A program made the translations under genes and the position numbers. Below, in pieces: positions 49,417 to 57,803 of a DNA stretch of 64,000 nt. This stretch comes from Kribbella steppae (GTDB lineage: Bacteria; Actinomycetota; Actinomycetes; Propionibacteriales; Kribbellaceae): assembly GCF_004342025.1 (NCBI RefSeq), contig NZ_SLWN01000023.1, forward strand, positions 1-64,000, written 5' to 3'. Position 1 is the stretch's first letter, and each line of letters begins with the position of its first letter. Below the pieces are notes generated by a model. That model was not told where the DNA came from and searched no databases. It saw only the letters and a program-made list of their open reading frames with translations.

Positions 49417-49836
49417 ATGCTCATCCCCCGCAAGGTCAAGCACCGCAAGCAGCACCACCCGAAGCGCTCCGGCGCTGCCAAGGGTGGTACCACGCTGGCC
49501 TTCGGTGACTTCGGCATCCAGGCGCTGGAGAGCCACTACGTCACCAACCGGCAGATCGAGTCCGCGCGTATCGCGATGACCCGGCACATCAAGCGTGGCG
49601 GCAAGGTGTGGATCAACATCTACCCCGACCGCCCGCTGACCAAGAAGCCGGCCGAGACCCGGATGGGTTCCGGTAAGGGTTCGCCGGAGTGGTGGATCGC
49701 CAACGTCAAGGCCGGTCGCGTGATGTTCGAGCTGTCCGGCGTACCGGAGGACATCGCTCGCGAGGCCATGCGCCGCGCGATCCACAAGTTGCCGATGAAG
49801 TGCCGCTTCATCACCCGAGAGGCAGGTGAGAACTGA
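49417..49836 (+). CDS. rplP: 50S ribosomal protein L16
   Basis: The 139-residue A-site-proximal protein has PRKVKHRKQHHPKRSG, the KPAETRMGSGKGSPEWWIANVKAGRVMFEL core and IHKLPMKCRFITRE. Its TGA overlaps the rpmC ATG. Confidence 0.97.
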   Translation: MLIPRKVKHRKQHHPKRSGAAKGGTTLAFGDFGIQALESHYVTNRQIESARIAMTRHIKRGGKVWINIYPDRPLTKKPAETRMGSGKGSPEWWIANVKAGRVMFELSGVPEDIAREAMRRAIHKLPMKCRFITREAGEN

Positions 49837-50141
49837 TGGCTACGACCGTAACCGCCGCAGAGCTGCGGAACCTGGGTCGGGACGAGCTGCTGGCGAAGCT
49901 CAGTGAAGCCAAGGAGGAGCTGTTCAACCTCCGGTTCCAGGCTGCCACGGGTCAGCTGGAGTCCCACGGCCGGCTGCGCGCCGTCCGCAAGGACATCGCC
50001 CGCATCTACACGGTGCTGACCGAGCGCGCGCTCGGCATCACCGAAGAGGTCGACGCCGCGCCCGCCGCGGCCGAGGACGCCGTCGAGGCTGACGACGCCG
50101 AGACCGCGGACGACAGCGAGAAGGCCGGGAGCAAGGCATGA
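49836..50141 (+). CDS. rpmC: 50S ribosomal protein L29 with acidic tail
   Basis: Residues 1-~70 are the L29 helical hairpin (AAELRNLGRDELLAKLSEAKEELFNLRFQAATGQLESHGRLRAVRKDIARIYTVL). About 30 further residues are Ala/Asp/Glu-rich, making 101 residues instead of the usual 60-75. ATG overlaps rplP; the stop overlaps rpsQ. Confidence 0.95.
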   Translation: MATTVTAAELRNLGRDELLAKLSEAKEELFNLRFQAATGQLESHGRLRAVRKDIARIYTVLTERALGITEEVDAAPAAAEDAVEADDAETADDSEKAGSKA

Positions 50142-50437
50142 CCGAGAACGCAGCGAAGGACGACACCGTGAGCACGACCCCGCAGGCGCGAGGCCGCCGG
50201 AAGACCCGTGAGGGCCTGGTGCTGAGCGACAAGATGGACAAGACCGTCACCGTCGAGGTCGAGGACAGGGTCAAGCACGCTCTGTACGGCAAGGTCATCC
50301 GGCGCACCAGCAAGCTCAAGGCGCACGACGAGCAGAACGCCGCCGGTATCGGCGACCGCGTCCTCCTGATGGAGACCCGGCCGCTGTCGGCGACCAAGCG
50401 CTGGCGCGTCGTCGAGATCCTCGAGAAGGCCAAGTAG
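50138..50437 (+). CDS. rpsQ: 30S ribosomal protein S17
   Basis: The 99-residue OB-fold protein has VLSDKMDKTVTVEVEDRVKHALYGKVIRRTSKLKAHDE and ends with LSATKRWRVVEILEKAK. It has a ~15-residue N-terminal extension relative to E. coli. It starts within rpmC (ATGA overlap). A ~100-bp gap with no gene separates it from rplN. Confidence 0.96.
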   Translation: MTENAAKDDTVSTTPQARGRRKTREGLVLSDKMDKTVTVEVEDRVKHALYGKVIRRTSKLKAHDEQNAAGIGDRVLLMETRPLSATKRWRVVEILEKAK

Positions 50438-50540
50438 TTCCGGGCCCAGGGCTTCGGCACTGACCGGCAACCAATCGAAATTATTCGTTCCGCAAGGCTC
50501 ACGTGAGTGAGAACCAGCGAGACAACCAGGAGATCAACAG

Positions 50541-50909
50541 ATGATCCAGCAGGAGTCGCGACTGAAGGTCGCCGACAACACGGGTGCGAAGGAGATCCTT
50601 TGCATCCGCGTGCTCGGTGGCTCCGGTCGGCGCTACGCCGGTGTCGGTGACACGATCGTCGCCACCGTCAAGGACGCGATCCCCGGCGGTGGTGTGAAGA
50701 AGGGTGACGTCGTCAAGGCGGTCGTCGTGCGGACCGTGAAGGAGCGCCGGCGTCCGGACGGCTCCTACATCCGGTTCGACGAGAACGCCGCGGTGATCCT
50801 GAAGGCCGACGGCGAGCCGCGTGGTACCCGCATCTTCGGGCCGGTCGGCCGGGAGCTGCGCGAGAAGCGCTTCATGAAGATCATCTCGCTCGCCCCGGAG
50901 GTGCTCTGA
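50541..50909 (+). CDS. rplN: 50S ribosomal protein L14
   Basis: The 122-residue interface protein (exactly the family length) begins IQQESRLKVADNTGAKEILCIRVLGGS and has the FDENAAVILKADGEPRGTRIFGPVGRELR segment. A ribosome site GGAG lies upstream. First gene of the spc-type block. Confidence 0.97.
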   Translation: MIQQESRLKVADNTGAKEILCIRVLGGSGRRYAGVGDTIVATVKDAIPGGGVKKGDVVKAVVVRTVKERRRPDGSYIRFDENAAVILKADGEPRGTRIFGPVGRELREKRFMKIISLAPEVL

Positions 50910-50910
50910 G

Positions 50911-51297
50911 ATGGCACAGAACAAGCTGCACGTGAAGAAGGGTGACCTCGTCCGCGTGGTCGCCGGCAAGTCCAAGGGCCTCGAGGGCAAGATCATCCAG
51001 GTCTTCCCCGACGACGAGAAGATCATCGTCGAGGGCGTCAACCGGGTGAAGAAGCACACCAAGGTGCAGCAGGCCCAGCGCGGCGGCACCACCGGTGGCA
51101 TCGTCACCCAGGAAGCCCCGATCCACGTCTCCAACGTGATGCTTCTGGTCGAGGTCGAGCAGGACGGCAAGAAGCAGAAGGTGACCACCCGCGTCGGCTA
51201 CAACCGCGTCGAGGTGCAGAAGCGGCGCCCCGACGGCTCGACGTACACCGGTTTCCGGAGCGTCCGGATCGCGCGGCGTACCGGCGAGGAGATCTGA
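50911..51297 (+). CDS. rplX: 50S ribosomal protein L24
   Basis: The 128-residue assembly initiator has the KOW motif KGDLVRVVAGKSKGLEGKIIQVFP and VEGVNRVKKHTK. It starts 1 nt after rplN, and its TGA overlaps the rplE start. Confidence 0.96.
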   Translation: MAQNKLHVKKGDLVRVVAGKSKGLEGKIIQVFPDDEKIIVEGVNRVKKHTKVQQAQRGGTTGGIVTQEAPIHVSNVMLLVEVEQDGKKQKVTTRVGYNRVEVQKRRPDGSTYTGFRSVRIARRTGEEI

Positions 51298-51872
51298 TGA
51301 GTGCGACAGCGACCGAGACCACCAAGGTCCAGCCGCGGCTGAAGACGAAGTACCGCGAGGAGATCGTCGGCAAGCTGCAGGAGCAGTTCCAGTTCGAGAA
51401 CGTCATGCAGGTGCCCGGCCTCACCAAGATCGTGGTGAACATGGGTGTCGGCGAGGCGGCTCGCGACTCGAAGCTGATCGACGGCGCGGTGAAGGACCTG
51501 GCCGCGATCACCGGCCAGAAGCCGCAGGTGACCAAGGCCCGTAAGTCGATCGCGCAGTTCAAGCTGCGCGAGGGTATGCCGATCGGCGCGCACGTGACGC
51601 TGCGCGGCGACCGGATGTGGGAGTTCCTGGACCGGCTGCTGGCGCTCGCGCTGCCCCGGATCCGCGACTTCCGCGGTCTGTCGCCGAAGCAGTTCGACGG
51701 CACCGGGAACTACACCTTCGGTCTGACCGAGCAGGTCATGTTCCACGAGATCAACCAGGACCGGATCGATCGCGTCCGGGGCATGGACATCACCGTGGTG
51801 ACCACCGCGAAGAACGACGACGAGGGCCGGGCCCTGCTGCGGCAGCTCGGTTTCCCGTTCAAGGAGAACTGA
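51297..51872 (+). CDS. rplE: 50S ribosomal protein L5
   Basis: This 191-residue 5S rRNA-binding protein has VPGLTKIVVNMGVGEAARDSKLIDGAVKDLAAITGQKP and the FDGTGNYTFGLTEQVMFHEI loop. It overlaps rplX by 1 nt and is followed after 1 nt by rpsN. Confidence 0.97.
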   Translation: MSATATETTKVQPRLKTKYREEIVGKLQEQFQFENVMQVPGLTKIVVNMGVGEAARDSKLIDGAVKDLAAITGQKPQVTKARKSIAQFKLREGMPIGAHVTLRGDRMWEFLDRLLALALPRIRDFRGLSPKQFDGTGNYTFGLTEQVMFHEINQDRIDRVRGMDITVVTTAKNDDEGRALLRQLGFPFKEN

Positions 51873-51873
51873 C

Positions 51874-52059
51874 GTGGCGAAGACAGCACTCAAGGTCAAG
51901 CAGGCCCGGAAGCCGAAGTTCGCGGTGCGCGGTTACACCCGCTGCCAGCGTTGCGGCCGGCCGAAGGCGGTCTTCCGCAAGTTCGGCCTGTGCCGGATCT
52001 GCCTGCGGGAGATGGCGCACCGGGGCGAGCTGCCCGGTGTGACCAAGTCCAGCTGGTGA
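51874..52059 (+). CDS. rpsN: 30S ribosomal protein S14, zinc-binding type
   Basis: The 61-residue protein is the short C+ form with four zinc ligands in CQRCGR...CRICLRE. Actinobacteria often carry a zinc-independent second copy elsewhere under Zur control; none is in this window. GTG start. Confidence 0.97.
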   Translation: MAKTALKVKQARKPKFAVRGYTRCQRCGRPKAVFRKFGLCRICLREMAHRGELPGVTKSSW

Positions 52060-52150
52060 CCGTCTCCACCTCCGATCTTTTCTCCACTCACCATCTAGTC
52101 ACCGTAGGTCGCCGGCCGGCGAAACCACGGCGGGAAAGAGGCCCCAGGCC

Positions 52151-52558
52151 ATGACGATGACCGACCCGATCGCAGACATGCTGACGCGTCTGCGCAACGC
52201 CAACCAGGCGTACCACGAGTCGACCTCGATGCCGTACAGCAAGATCAAGCAGGGCATCGCCGACATCCTCCAGCAGGAGGGCTACATCTCCTCCTACAAG
52301 GTGGAGGACCCCAAGGAGGGGGCCGTCGGCAAGACCCTGATCGTCGACCTCAAGTTCGGCCCCAGCCGGGAGCGCTCCATCGCGGGCGTCCGGCGGATCA
52401 GCAAGCCGGGCCTGCGGGTCTACGCGAAGTCGACCAATCTGCCCAAGGTTCTCGGTGGCCTGGGCGTCGCGATCATCTCGACGTCCCAGGGGCTCCTGAC
52501 CGACCGGCAGGCCAAGAACAAGGGCGTCGGCGGGGAAGTCCTCGCCTACGTCTGGTGA
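52151..52558 (+). CDS. rpsH: 30S ribosomal protein S8
   Basis: The 135-residue protein has TDPIADMLTRLRNANQAYHE at the start and STSQGLLTDRQAKNKGVGGEVLAYVW at the end. S8 is the autogenous spc-operon repressor in E. coli. A 91-bp gap with a GGCCGGCGAAACC-type stem separates it from rpsN. ATG at 52151; the ATG two codons later is possible. Confidence 0.97.
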   Translation: MTMTDPIADMLTRLRNANQAYHESTSMPYSKIKQGIADILQQEGYISSYKVEDPKEGAVGKTLIVDLKFGPSRERSIAGVRRISKPGLRVYAKSTNLPKVLGGLGVAIISTSQGLLTDRQAKNKGVGGEVLAYVW

Positions 52559-52583
52559 CGAAGAACCGGAAGGAGGACCACTA

Positions 52584-53126
52584 ATGTCTCGCATCGGTAA
52601 GCTCCCGATCACGGTCCCGTCCGGCGTCGACGTCACGATCGACGGCCAGACGGTCACCGTGAAGGGTCCCAAGGGTCAGCTCTCCCACGTCGTGGCTGAG
52701 CCCATCGTGGTCAACCGGGACGAGGACGGCACGATCGCCGTCGTCCGCCCGGACGACCAGCGCAAGAGCAAGGAACTGCACGGCCTGTCCCGCACCCTGA
52801 TCGCCAACCTGGTGACCGGCGTGACGGACGGCTACGAGAAGAAGCTCGAGATCGTCGGCGTCGGCTACCGCGTCCTGTCCAAGGGCCCGGGCACGCTGGA
52901 GTTCTCGCTCGGCTACAGCCACACCATCACGGTGGAGGCGCCGGACGGCATCACCTTCGCGGTGGAGACGCCGACCAAGTTCTCGGTGCAGGGAATCGAC
53001 AAGCAGTCCGTCGGCGAGGTTGCCGCCAACATCCGCAAGCTGCGCAAGCCCGAGCCGTACAAGGGCAAGGGTGTGCGGTACGCCGGCGAGCAGGTGCGCC
53101 GCAAGGTCGGAAAGGCTGGTAAGTAA
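52584..53126 (+). CDS. rplF: 50S ribosomal protein L6
   Basis: This 180-residue protein near the factor-binding site has SRIGKLPITVPSGVDV and the LGYSHTITVEAPDGITF...GIDKQSVGEVAANIRKLRKPEPYKGKGVRY segment. GGAAGGAGG precedes the ATG. Confidence 0.97.
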   Translation: MSRIGKLPITVPSGVDVTIDGQTVTVKGPKGQLSHVVAEPIVVNRDEDGTIAVVRPDDQRKSKELHGLSRTLIANLVTGVTDGYEKKLEIVGVGYRVLSKGPGTLEFSLGYSHTITVEAPDGITFAVETPTKFSVQGIDKQSVGEVAANIRKLRKPEPYKGKGVRYAGEQVRRKVGKAGK

Positions 53127-53128
53127 CC

Positions 53129-53512
53129 ATGGCGATCGGACTGCGTCCGCACAAGCACTCCGCCAAGAAGACGGCGTCGCGACTGCGTCGCCAGATCCGG
53201 GTCCGGAAGAAGATCAACGGCACGGCCGACCGGCCGCGGCTGGTGGTCACCAAGTCGTCGAAGCACCTGTTCGTACAGGTCATCGACGACGTGGCCGGCA
53301 AGACGCTGGCGTCCGCCTCCACCATGGAGGCCGACCTGCGTGGCGCGGAGGCGAACAAGACGGACAAGGCCAAGACGGTCGGCGGCCTGATCGCCGACCG
53401 CGCGAAGGCTGCCGGCATCGACTCGGTCGTCTTCGACCGGGCCGGGAACAAGTACCACGGCCGTATCGCGGCCCTGGCCGACGCCGCCCGCGAGGGCGGC
53501 CTCGGGTTCTGA
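53129..53512 (+). CDS. rplR: 50S ribosomal protein L18
   Basis: The 127-residue 5S rRNA-binding protein has RRQIRVRKKINGTADRPRLVVTKSSKHLFVQVIDD and ends YHGRIAALADAAREGGLGF. It starts 2 nt after rplF. Confidence 0.97.
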   Translation: MAIGLRPHKHSAKKTASRLRRQIRVRKKINGTADRPRLVVTKSSKHLFVQVIDDVAGKTLASASTMEADLRGAEANKTDKAKTVGGLIADRAKAAGIDSVVFDRAGNKYHGRIAALADAAREGGLGF

Positions 53513-53548
53513 CATGGCGACACAAAACACAGGAAGAGGTAGTTCGAA

Positions 53549-54148
53549 ATGAGCGGAGGCCAGCAGCGTCGCGGAGGCGGCGCCGGTGGTGAGCGCCGTG
53601 GTCGCGACGGTGGTCGCGGTCAGGCAGCTGACAAGACCGCCTACATCGAGCGCGTGGTAGCCATCAACCGTGTCGCCAAGGTCGTGAAGGGTGGTCGTCG
53701 CTTCAGCTTCACCGCCCTCGTGGTCGTCGGCGACGGTGAAGGCACCGTCGGTGTGGGTTACGGCAAGGCCAAGGAGGTGCCCGCGGCGATCGCCAAGGGT
53801 GTCGAGGAGGCCAAGAAGGCATTCTTCAAGGTGCCGAGGATCCAGGGCACCATCCCGCACCCGGTCCAGGGTGAGAAGGCCGCAGGCGTTGTGATGCTGC
53901 GTCCGGCTGCTCCTGGTACCGGTGTGATCGCGGGTGGCTCGGCGCGCGCCGTACTGGAGTGCGCGGGGATCCACGACATCCTCAGCAAGTCGCTGGGTTC
54001 GTCCAACGCCATCAACGTGGTTCACGCCACCGTCGAGGCGCTGCGCAGCCTGGAGACCCCGGAGGCCGTGGCCGCGCGCCGTGGTCTGCCGGTGGAGCAC
54101 GTCGCCCCGGCGGCGCTGCTGAAGGCGCGGGCGGAGGTGTCGTCCTGA
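53549..54148 (+). CDS. rpsE: 30S ribosomal protein S5
   Basis: The 199-residue protein has the S5 double-stranded-RNA-binding domain (VVAINRVAKVVKGGRRFSFTALVVVGDGEGTVGVGYGKAKEVP) and RAVLECAGIHDILSKSLGSSNAINVVHAT. The N-terminus is a Gly/Arg-rich extension (SGGQQRRGGGAGGERRGRDGG). Its TGA overlaps rpmD. Confidence 0.97.
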   Translation: MSGGQQRRGGGAGGERRGRDGGRGQAADKTAYIERVVAINRVAKVVKGGRRFSFTALVVVGDGEGTVGVGYGKAKEVPAAIAKGVEEAKKAFFKVPRIQGTIPHPVQGEKAAGVVMLRPAAPGTGVIAGGSARAVLECAGIHDILSKSLGSSNAINVVHATVEALRSLETPEAVAARRGLPVEHVAPAALLKARAEVSS

Positions 54149-54330
54149 TGGCTCGCCTGAAGGTGACGCAGACCCGTTCCGGCATCGGTGGCAAGCAGAA
54201 CCAGCGCGACACCCTGCGGACCCTCGGCGTGAAGCGGATCGGCGATGTCGCCGTTCACGACGACCGTCCGGAGATCCGCGGGATGGTGCGCACGGTTCGC
54301 CACCTCATCACCGTCGAAGAGGTTGACTGA
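54148..54330 (+). CDS. rpmD: 50S ribosomal protein L30
   Basis: The 60-residue single-domain protein (LKVTQTRSGIGGKQNQRDTLRTLGVKRIGDVAVHDDRPEIRGMV) starts with an ATG overlapping the rpsE stop by 1 nt and is followed 1 nt later by rplO. Confidence 0.96.
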   Translation: MARLKVTQTRSGIGGKQNQRDTLRTLGVKRIGDVAVHDDRPEIRGMVRTVRHLITVEEVD

Positions 54331-54331
54331 C

Positions 54332-54772
54332 ATGGCGCTCAAGGTTCACCACCTGCGTCCGGCGCCCGGCGCCAAGACCGCCAAGACCCGCGTGGGTCGT
54401 GGTGAGGGCAGCAAGGGCAAGACCGCCGGTCGCGGTACCAAGGGCAGCAAGGCCCGCAACAACATCCCCGAGTGGTTCGAGGGTGGCCAGATGCCGCTGC
54501 ACATGCGGCTTCCGAAGCTGAAGGGCTTCAAGAGCAGGAACCGGGTGGAGTTCCAGGTCGTTAACCTGGACAAGCTCGGACAACTGTTCCCCGAAGGTGG
54601 CGAGGTCGGCGTGACCGACCTGGTCGCCAAGGGCGCGGTACGCAGCGGTCAGCCGGTGAAGGTGCTGGGTGACGGCGAGCTGACCGTGGCACTGCAGGTT
54701 TCGGTGCACAAGTTCTCCAAGTCCGCCCAGGAGAAGATCCAGGCGGCCGGGGGGACCACCACCGAGGTGTGA
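54332..54772 (+). CDS. rplO: 50S ribosomal protein L15
   Basis: The 146-residue protein has the Gly/Lys-rich GRGEGSKGKTAGRGTKGSKAR start and QMPLHMRLPKLKGFKSRNRVEFQVVNL. Last gene of the spc ribosomal block. A strong nested hairpin (54776-54833) separates it from secY. Confidence 0.97.
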   Translation: MALKVHHLRPAPGAKTAKTRVGRGEGSKGKTAGRGTKGSKARNNIPEWFEGGQMPLHMRLPKLKGFKSRNRVEFQVVNLDKLGQLFPEGGEVGVTDLVAKGAVRSGQPVKVLGDGELTVALQVSVHKFSKSAQEKIQAAGGTTTEV

Positions 54773-54775
54773 TGT

Positions 54776-54833
54776 CCAGGGCTCGTGCGAGCCGGCGCTT
54801 GATATCGTGCGCTGGAGTTCGGACGAGCCCTGG
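54776..54833 (+). terminator. Nested hairpin between rplO and secY
   Basis: CCAGGGCTCGT (54776-54786) pairs perfectly with ACGAGCCCTGG (54823-54833). Inside the loop, CCGGCGC and GCGCTGG form a second stem. It starts 4 nt after the rplO stop and may terminate or attenuate transcription so that secY is expressed at a lower level than the ribosomal genes. Confidence 0.65.
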
Positions 54834-54904
54834 TTCGTCTCTTGCCAAGCTGCTTTGCTAGGCCCCTGCCCTGACCGGGCAGAGGAAACATGTGGGAGGA
54901 CAGG

Positions 54905-56206
54905 GTGTTAGGCGCCTTTGCCAACGCGTTCAAGACTCCGGACCTGCGCCGGAAGATCTTGTTCGTGCTCTTCATCGTCGTGATCTTCCGGATCGGTTCG
55001 GTCGTTCCGGCGCCAGGTGTCAACGTCAAGTCGCTGGACACCTGTCTCAAGCTCGCACAGGGCGGCGCCAACGCGAACCTCTACAACCTGATCAACCTGT
55101 TCTCCGGCGGTGCGCTGCTGCAGCTCGCGATCTTCGCGCTCGGCATCATGCCCTACATCACCGCCAGCATCATTCTGCAGCTGCTCACCGTGGTCATCCC
55201 GCGGTTGGAGTCGCTGAAGAAGGAGGGCCAGGCAGGACAGGCCAAGATCACCCAGTACACCCGGTTCCTGACCGTCGGGCTGGCGGTCCTGCAGGCCACC
55301 GCGTTCGTCGCGCTGGCGCGGACCCCGGGCCGGCTGTTCCAGGGCTGCCAGGAGCCGCTGCTGCACAACGACAGCTGGTTCCCGGTGGTCGTGATGGTGC
55401 TGACCATGACGGCCGGTACGGGCGTCGTGATGTGGCTCGGCGAGCTGATCACCGACCGCGGTGTCGGTAACGGTATGTCGATCCTGATCTTCACCCAGAT
55501 CGTCGCCACCTTCCCCTCCCAGCTGTGGAGCATCCGCAAGGAGAAGGGCCTGCCCACCTTCGTGGTGGTGCTGGCGATCGGTCTCGTGATCATGGCCGCG
55601 GTCATCTTCATCGAGCAGGCGCAGCGCCGGATCCCGGTCCAGTACGCCAAGCGCATGGTCGGCCGCAAGATGTTCGGCGGCACCTCGACGTACATCCCGC
55701 TGAAGGTGAACCAGGCCGGCGTCATCCCGGTCATCTTCGCCTCCAGCCTGATCTACCTGCCGGTGCTGGTCAGCCAGTTCCAGCAGGACAAGCCCTGGGC
55801 GCAGTGGATCCAGGGCAATCTGGTCAAAGGCGACCACCCGATCTACATGATCTCCTACGTCGCCCTGATCATCTTCTTCACGTACTTCTACGTCTCGATC
55901 ACCTTCAACCCGAAGGAAGTCGCGGACAACATGAAGAAGTACGGCGGCTTCATCCCCGGAATCCGGGCTGGACGGCCGACCGAGGAGTACCTGGGCTACG
56001 TGCTGTCCCGCATCACGCTGCCCGGCGCGCTCTATCTGGCGGTGATCTCGATGATCCCGCTGATCGCGCTGGTGCTCCTGAACGCGAACCAGAACTTCCC
56101 GTTCGGTGGTACGTCGATCCTGATCATGGTCGGCGTCGGTCTCGACACGGTGAAGCAGATCGAGTCTCAGTTGCAGCAGCGTAACTACGAAGGGTTCTTG
56201 CGCTGA
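54905..56206 (+). CDS. secY: Preprotein translocase subunit SecY
   Basis: The 433-residue channel protein has ten transmembrane helices; SecY motifs include ALGIMPYITASIILQLL (plug/TM2 region) and the cytoplasmic loop VNQAGVIPVIFASS. GTG at 54905 is preferred because GGGAGGA lies about 6 nt upstream and the protein then begins LGAFANAFKTPDLRRKILF as in relatives; the ATG at 54890 would include the ribosome site. The stop overlaps adk. Confidence 0.95.
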   Translation: MLGAFANAFKTPDLRRKILFVLFIVVIFRIGSVVPAPGVNVKSLDTCLKLAQGGANANLYNLINLFSGGALLQLAIFALGIMPYITASIILQLLTVVIPRLESLKKEGQAGQAKITQYTRFLTVGLAVLQATAFVALARTPGRLFQGCQEPLLHNDSWFPVVVMVLTMTAGTGVVMWLGELITDRGVGNGMSILIFTQIVATFPSQLWSIRKEKGLPTFVVVLAIGLVIMAAVIFIEQAQRRIPVQYAKRMVGRKMFGGTSTYIPLKVNQAGVIPVIFASSLIYLPVLVSQFQQDKPWAQWIQGNLVKGDHPIYMISYVALIIFFTYFYVSITFNPKEVADNMKKYGGFIPGIRAGRPTEEYLGYVLSRITLPGALYLAVISMIPLIALVLLNANQNFPFGGTSILIMVGVGLDTVKQIESQLQQRNYEGFLR

Positions 56207-56778
56207 TGAGAATGTTGCTGATGGGTCCGCCCGGGGCGGGCAAGGGCACGCAGGCAAAGGTGCTTGCGGAACGCCTGAATATCCCGGCCGTGTCCACCGG
56301 CGACATCTTCCGTGCGAACGTCAAGGACGAGACGCCGCTCGGCCTCGAGGCGAAGCGTTACATGGACGCCGGTGACTACGTGCCGGACGAGGTCACCAAC
56401 GCGATGGTGCGTGACCGGCTGTCCGAGGCGGACGCCGGCGACGGCTTCCTGCTGGACGGGTACCCGCGCACGCTGGCCCAGGTCGGCACGCTGGACGACA
56501 TCCTGGCCGAGCACGGACACAGGCTGGACGCGGTGGTGGCGCTGGTCGCCGACATCGACGTCCTGGTCGACCGGATGCTGCGCCGGGCCCATGTCGAGGG
56601 CCGGGCGGACGACTCCGAAGAGGTCGTCCGGCACCGCCAGGACGTCTACGCCGCCGAGACCAAGCCGCTGCTGCGGGTGTACGCCCAGCGCGGCCTGCTG
56701 GTCGAGGTGGACGGCGTGGGCGAGATCGACGAGGTGAGCGAGCGCGTGCTCGCCGCCCTGAAAACCGTCACCGATTAG
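56206..56778 (+). CDS. adk: Adenylate kinase
   Basis: The 190-residue short form (no zinc/LID insertion) converts ATP and AMP to two ADP. P-loop GPPGAGKGTQ near residue 7, AMP-site TGDIFRANV and DGYPRTLAQ are present. ATG overlaps the secY stop by 1 nt. Confidence 0.96.
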   Translation: MRMLLMGPPGAGKGTQAKVLAERLNIPAVSTGDIFRANVKDETPLGLEAKRYMDAGDYVPDEVTNAMVRDRLSEADAGDGFLLDGYPRTLAQVGTLDDILAEHGHRLDAVVALVADIDVLVDRMLRRAHVEGRADDSEEVVRHRQDVYAAETKPLLRVYAQRGLLVEVDGVGEIDEVSERVLAALKTVTD

Positions 56779-56795
56779 TAGCCGATTTTCCCCTG

Positions 56796-56839
56796 ACGTC
56801 CGAAGAACTGTGGGTTTCGGCCCTCGGATCTTCGGACGT
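56796..56839 (+). promoter_or_regulatory. Perfect 11-bp inverted repeat before map
   Basis: ACGTCCGAAGA (56796-56806) and TCTTCGGACGT (56829-56839) flank a 22-nt loop that itself contains GGG..CCC. It lies 18 bp after adk and 22 bp before map. It could end adk transcripts, fold in the map leader, or be an operator; the sequence alone does not decide. Confidence 0.5.
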
Positions 56840-56860
56840 TGTGGATCAGTAGAGGAACAG

Positions 56861-57685
56861 ATGATGTTCAGGGACCGCGGGATCGAGATCAAGACCCGCG
56901 AGCAGATCCTTTCCATGCGTGCGGCGGGCCTGGTGGTCGGCCGCACGCTGGAACTGCTCCGCGGCGAGGTCCGGGCCGGTATCACCACCGGTGAGCTGGA
57001 CGCGATCGCCGAGGACAACATCCGTTCCTCCGGCGCCACCCCGTCGTTCAAGGGCTACCACGGCTTCACCGGCTCGATCTGTGCGTCGGTGAACGACGAG
57101 ATCGTGCACGGCATCCCCGGTGGCCGGGTGCTGGCCGACGGCGACCTGATCTCGATCGACTGTGGCGCGATCGTGGACGGCTGGCACGGCGACGCGGCGA
57201 TCACCGTCGCGGTCGGCGAGGTGGAGCCGGAGCTGCTCGAGCTGGCCCGGATCTGCGAGGAATCGATGTGGCGCGGGTTCGCCGCGGCGAAGCTCGGCGG
57301 CCGGCTGACCGACATCTCGGCAGCCGTCGAGTCCCACGTCCGGGCCAACTCGTCGTACGGGATCGTCGAGGACTTCGTCGGGCACGGGATCGGTTCGGCG
57401 ATGCACCAGCCGCCGAACGTGCCGAACTTCGGCAAGCCGGGCCGCGGCCCGAAGCTGGTCGAGGGGCTGGCGCTGGCGGTCGAGCCGATGCTCACTCTCG
57501 GCAAGCAGGACAACCACACGCTCGAGGACGACTGGACCGTCGTCACCAACGACGGCAAGGCCGCCGCGCACACCGAGCACACGTTCACGGTGACCCCGCA
57601 GGGTCCGTGGGTGCTGACCGCCCTGGACGGCGGCGAGGCCAAGCTGGGTGAGCTCGGCATCCAGTACGGCGCCCTGGCCGACTGA
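56861..57685 (+). CDS. map: Methionine aminopeptidase, type I
   Basis: The 274-residue dinuclear metallopeptidase removes N-terminal Met. Ligand segments SIDCGA, GWHGDAAIT, GHGIG, VEPML and TEHTFTV (Asp, Asp, His, Glu, Glu) are all visible. GAGGAAC precedes the first of two adjacent ATGs (56861, 56864). It has no N-terminal zinc-finger extension. Confidence 0.94.
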   Translation: MMFRDRGIEIKTREQILSMRAAGLVVGRTLELLRGEVRAGITTGELDAIAEDNIRSSGATPSFKGYHGFTGSICASVNDEIVHGIPGGRVLADGDLISIDCGAIVDGWHGDAAITVAVGEVEPELLELARICEESMWRGFAAAKLGGRLTDISAAVESHVRANSSYGIVEDFVGHGIGSAMHQPPNVPNFGKPGRGPKLVEGLALAVEPMLTLGKQDNHTLEDDWTVVTNDGKAAAHTEHTFTVTPQGPWVLTALDGGEAKLGELGIQYGALAD

Positions 57686-57686
57686 A

Positions 57687-57740
57687 GCCATTACGGTACG
57701 GCCATTACGGTACGGCGGAGTCCGCTGACTCGCCGTACCG
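57687..57740 (+). terminator. 14-bp tandem repeat and terminator after map
   Basis: GCCATTACGGTACG occurs twice in a row (57687-57700, 57701-57714), and CGGTACGGCG (57708-57717) pairs with CGCCGTACCG (57731-57740). The duplication creates an alternative left arm for the same stem. Confidence 0.6.
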
Positions 57741-57803
57741 ATGGACACCCGCGTCCACCCGTCGGGGGACGCCAAGGGCCTGCTGCTGAGGCACACTTGA
57801 GCC

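Noticed and set aside
54890..54904. ATG start for secY
   Set aside because: The GGGAGGA ribosome site lies inside the first codons of that start, and relatives begin at the position of GTG 54905.
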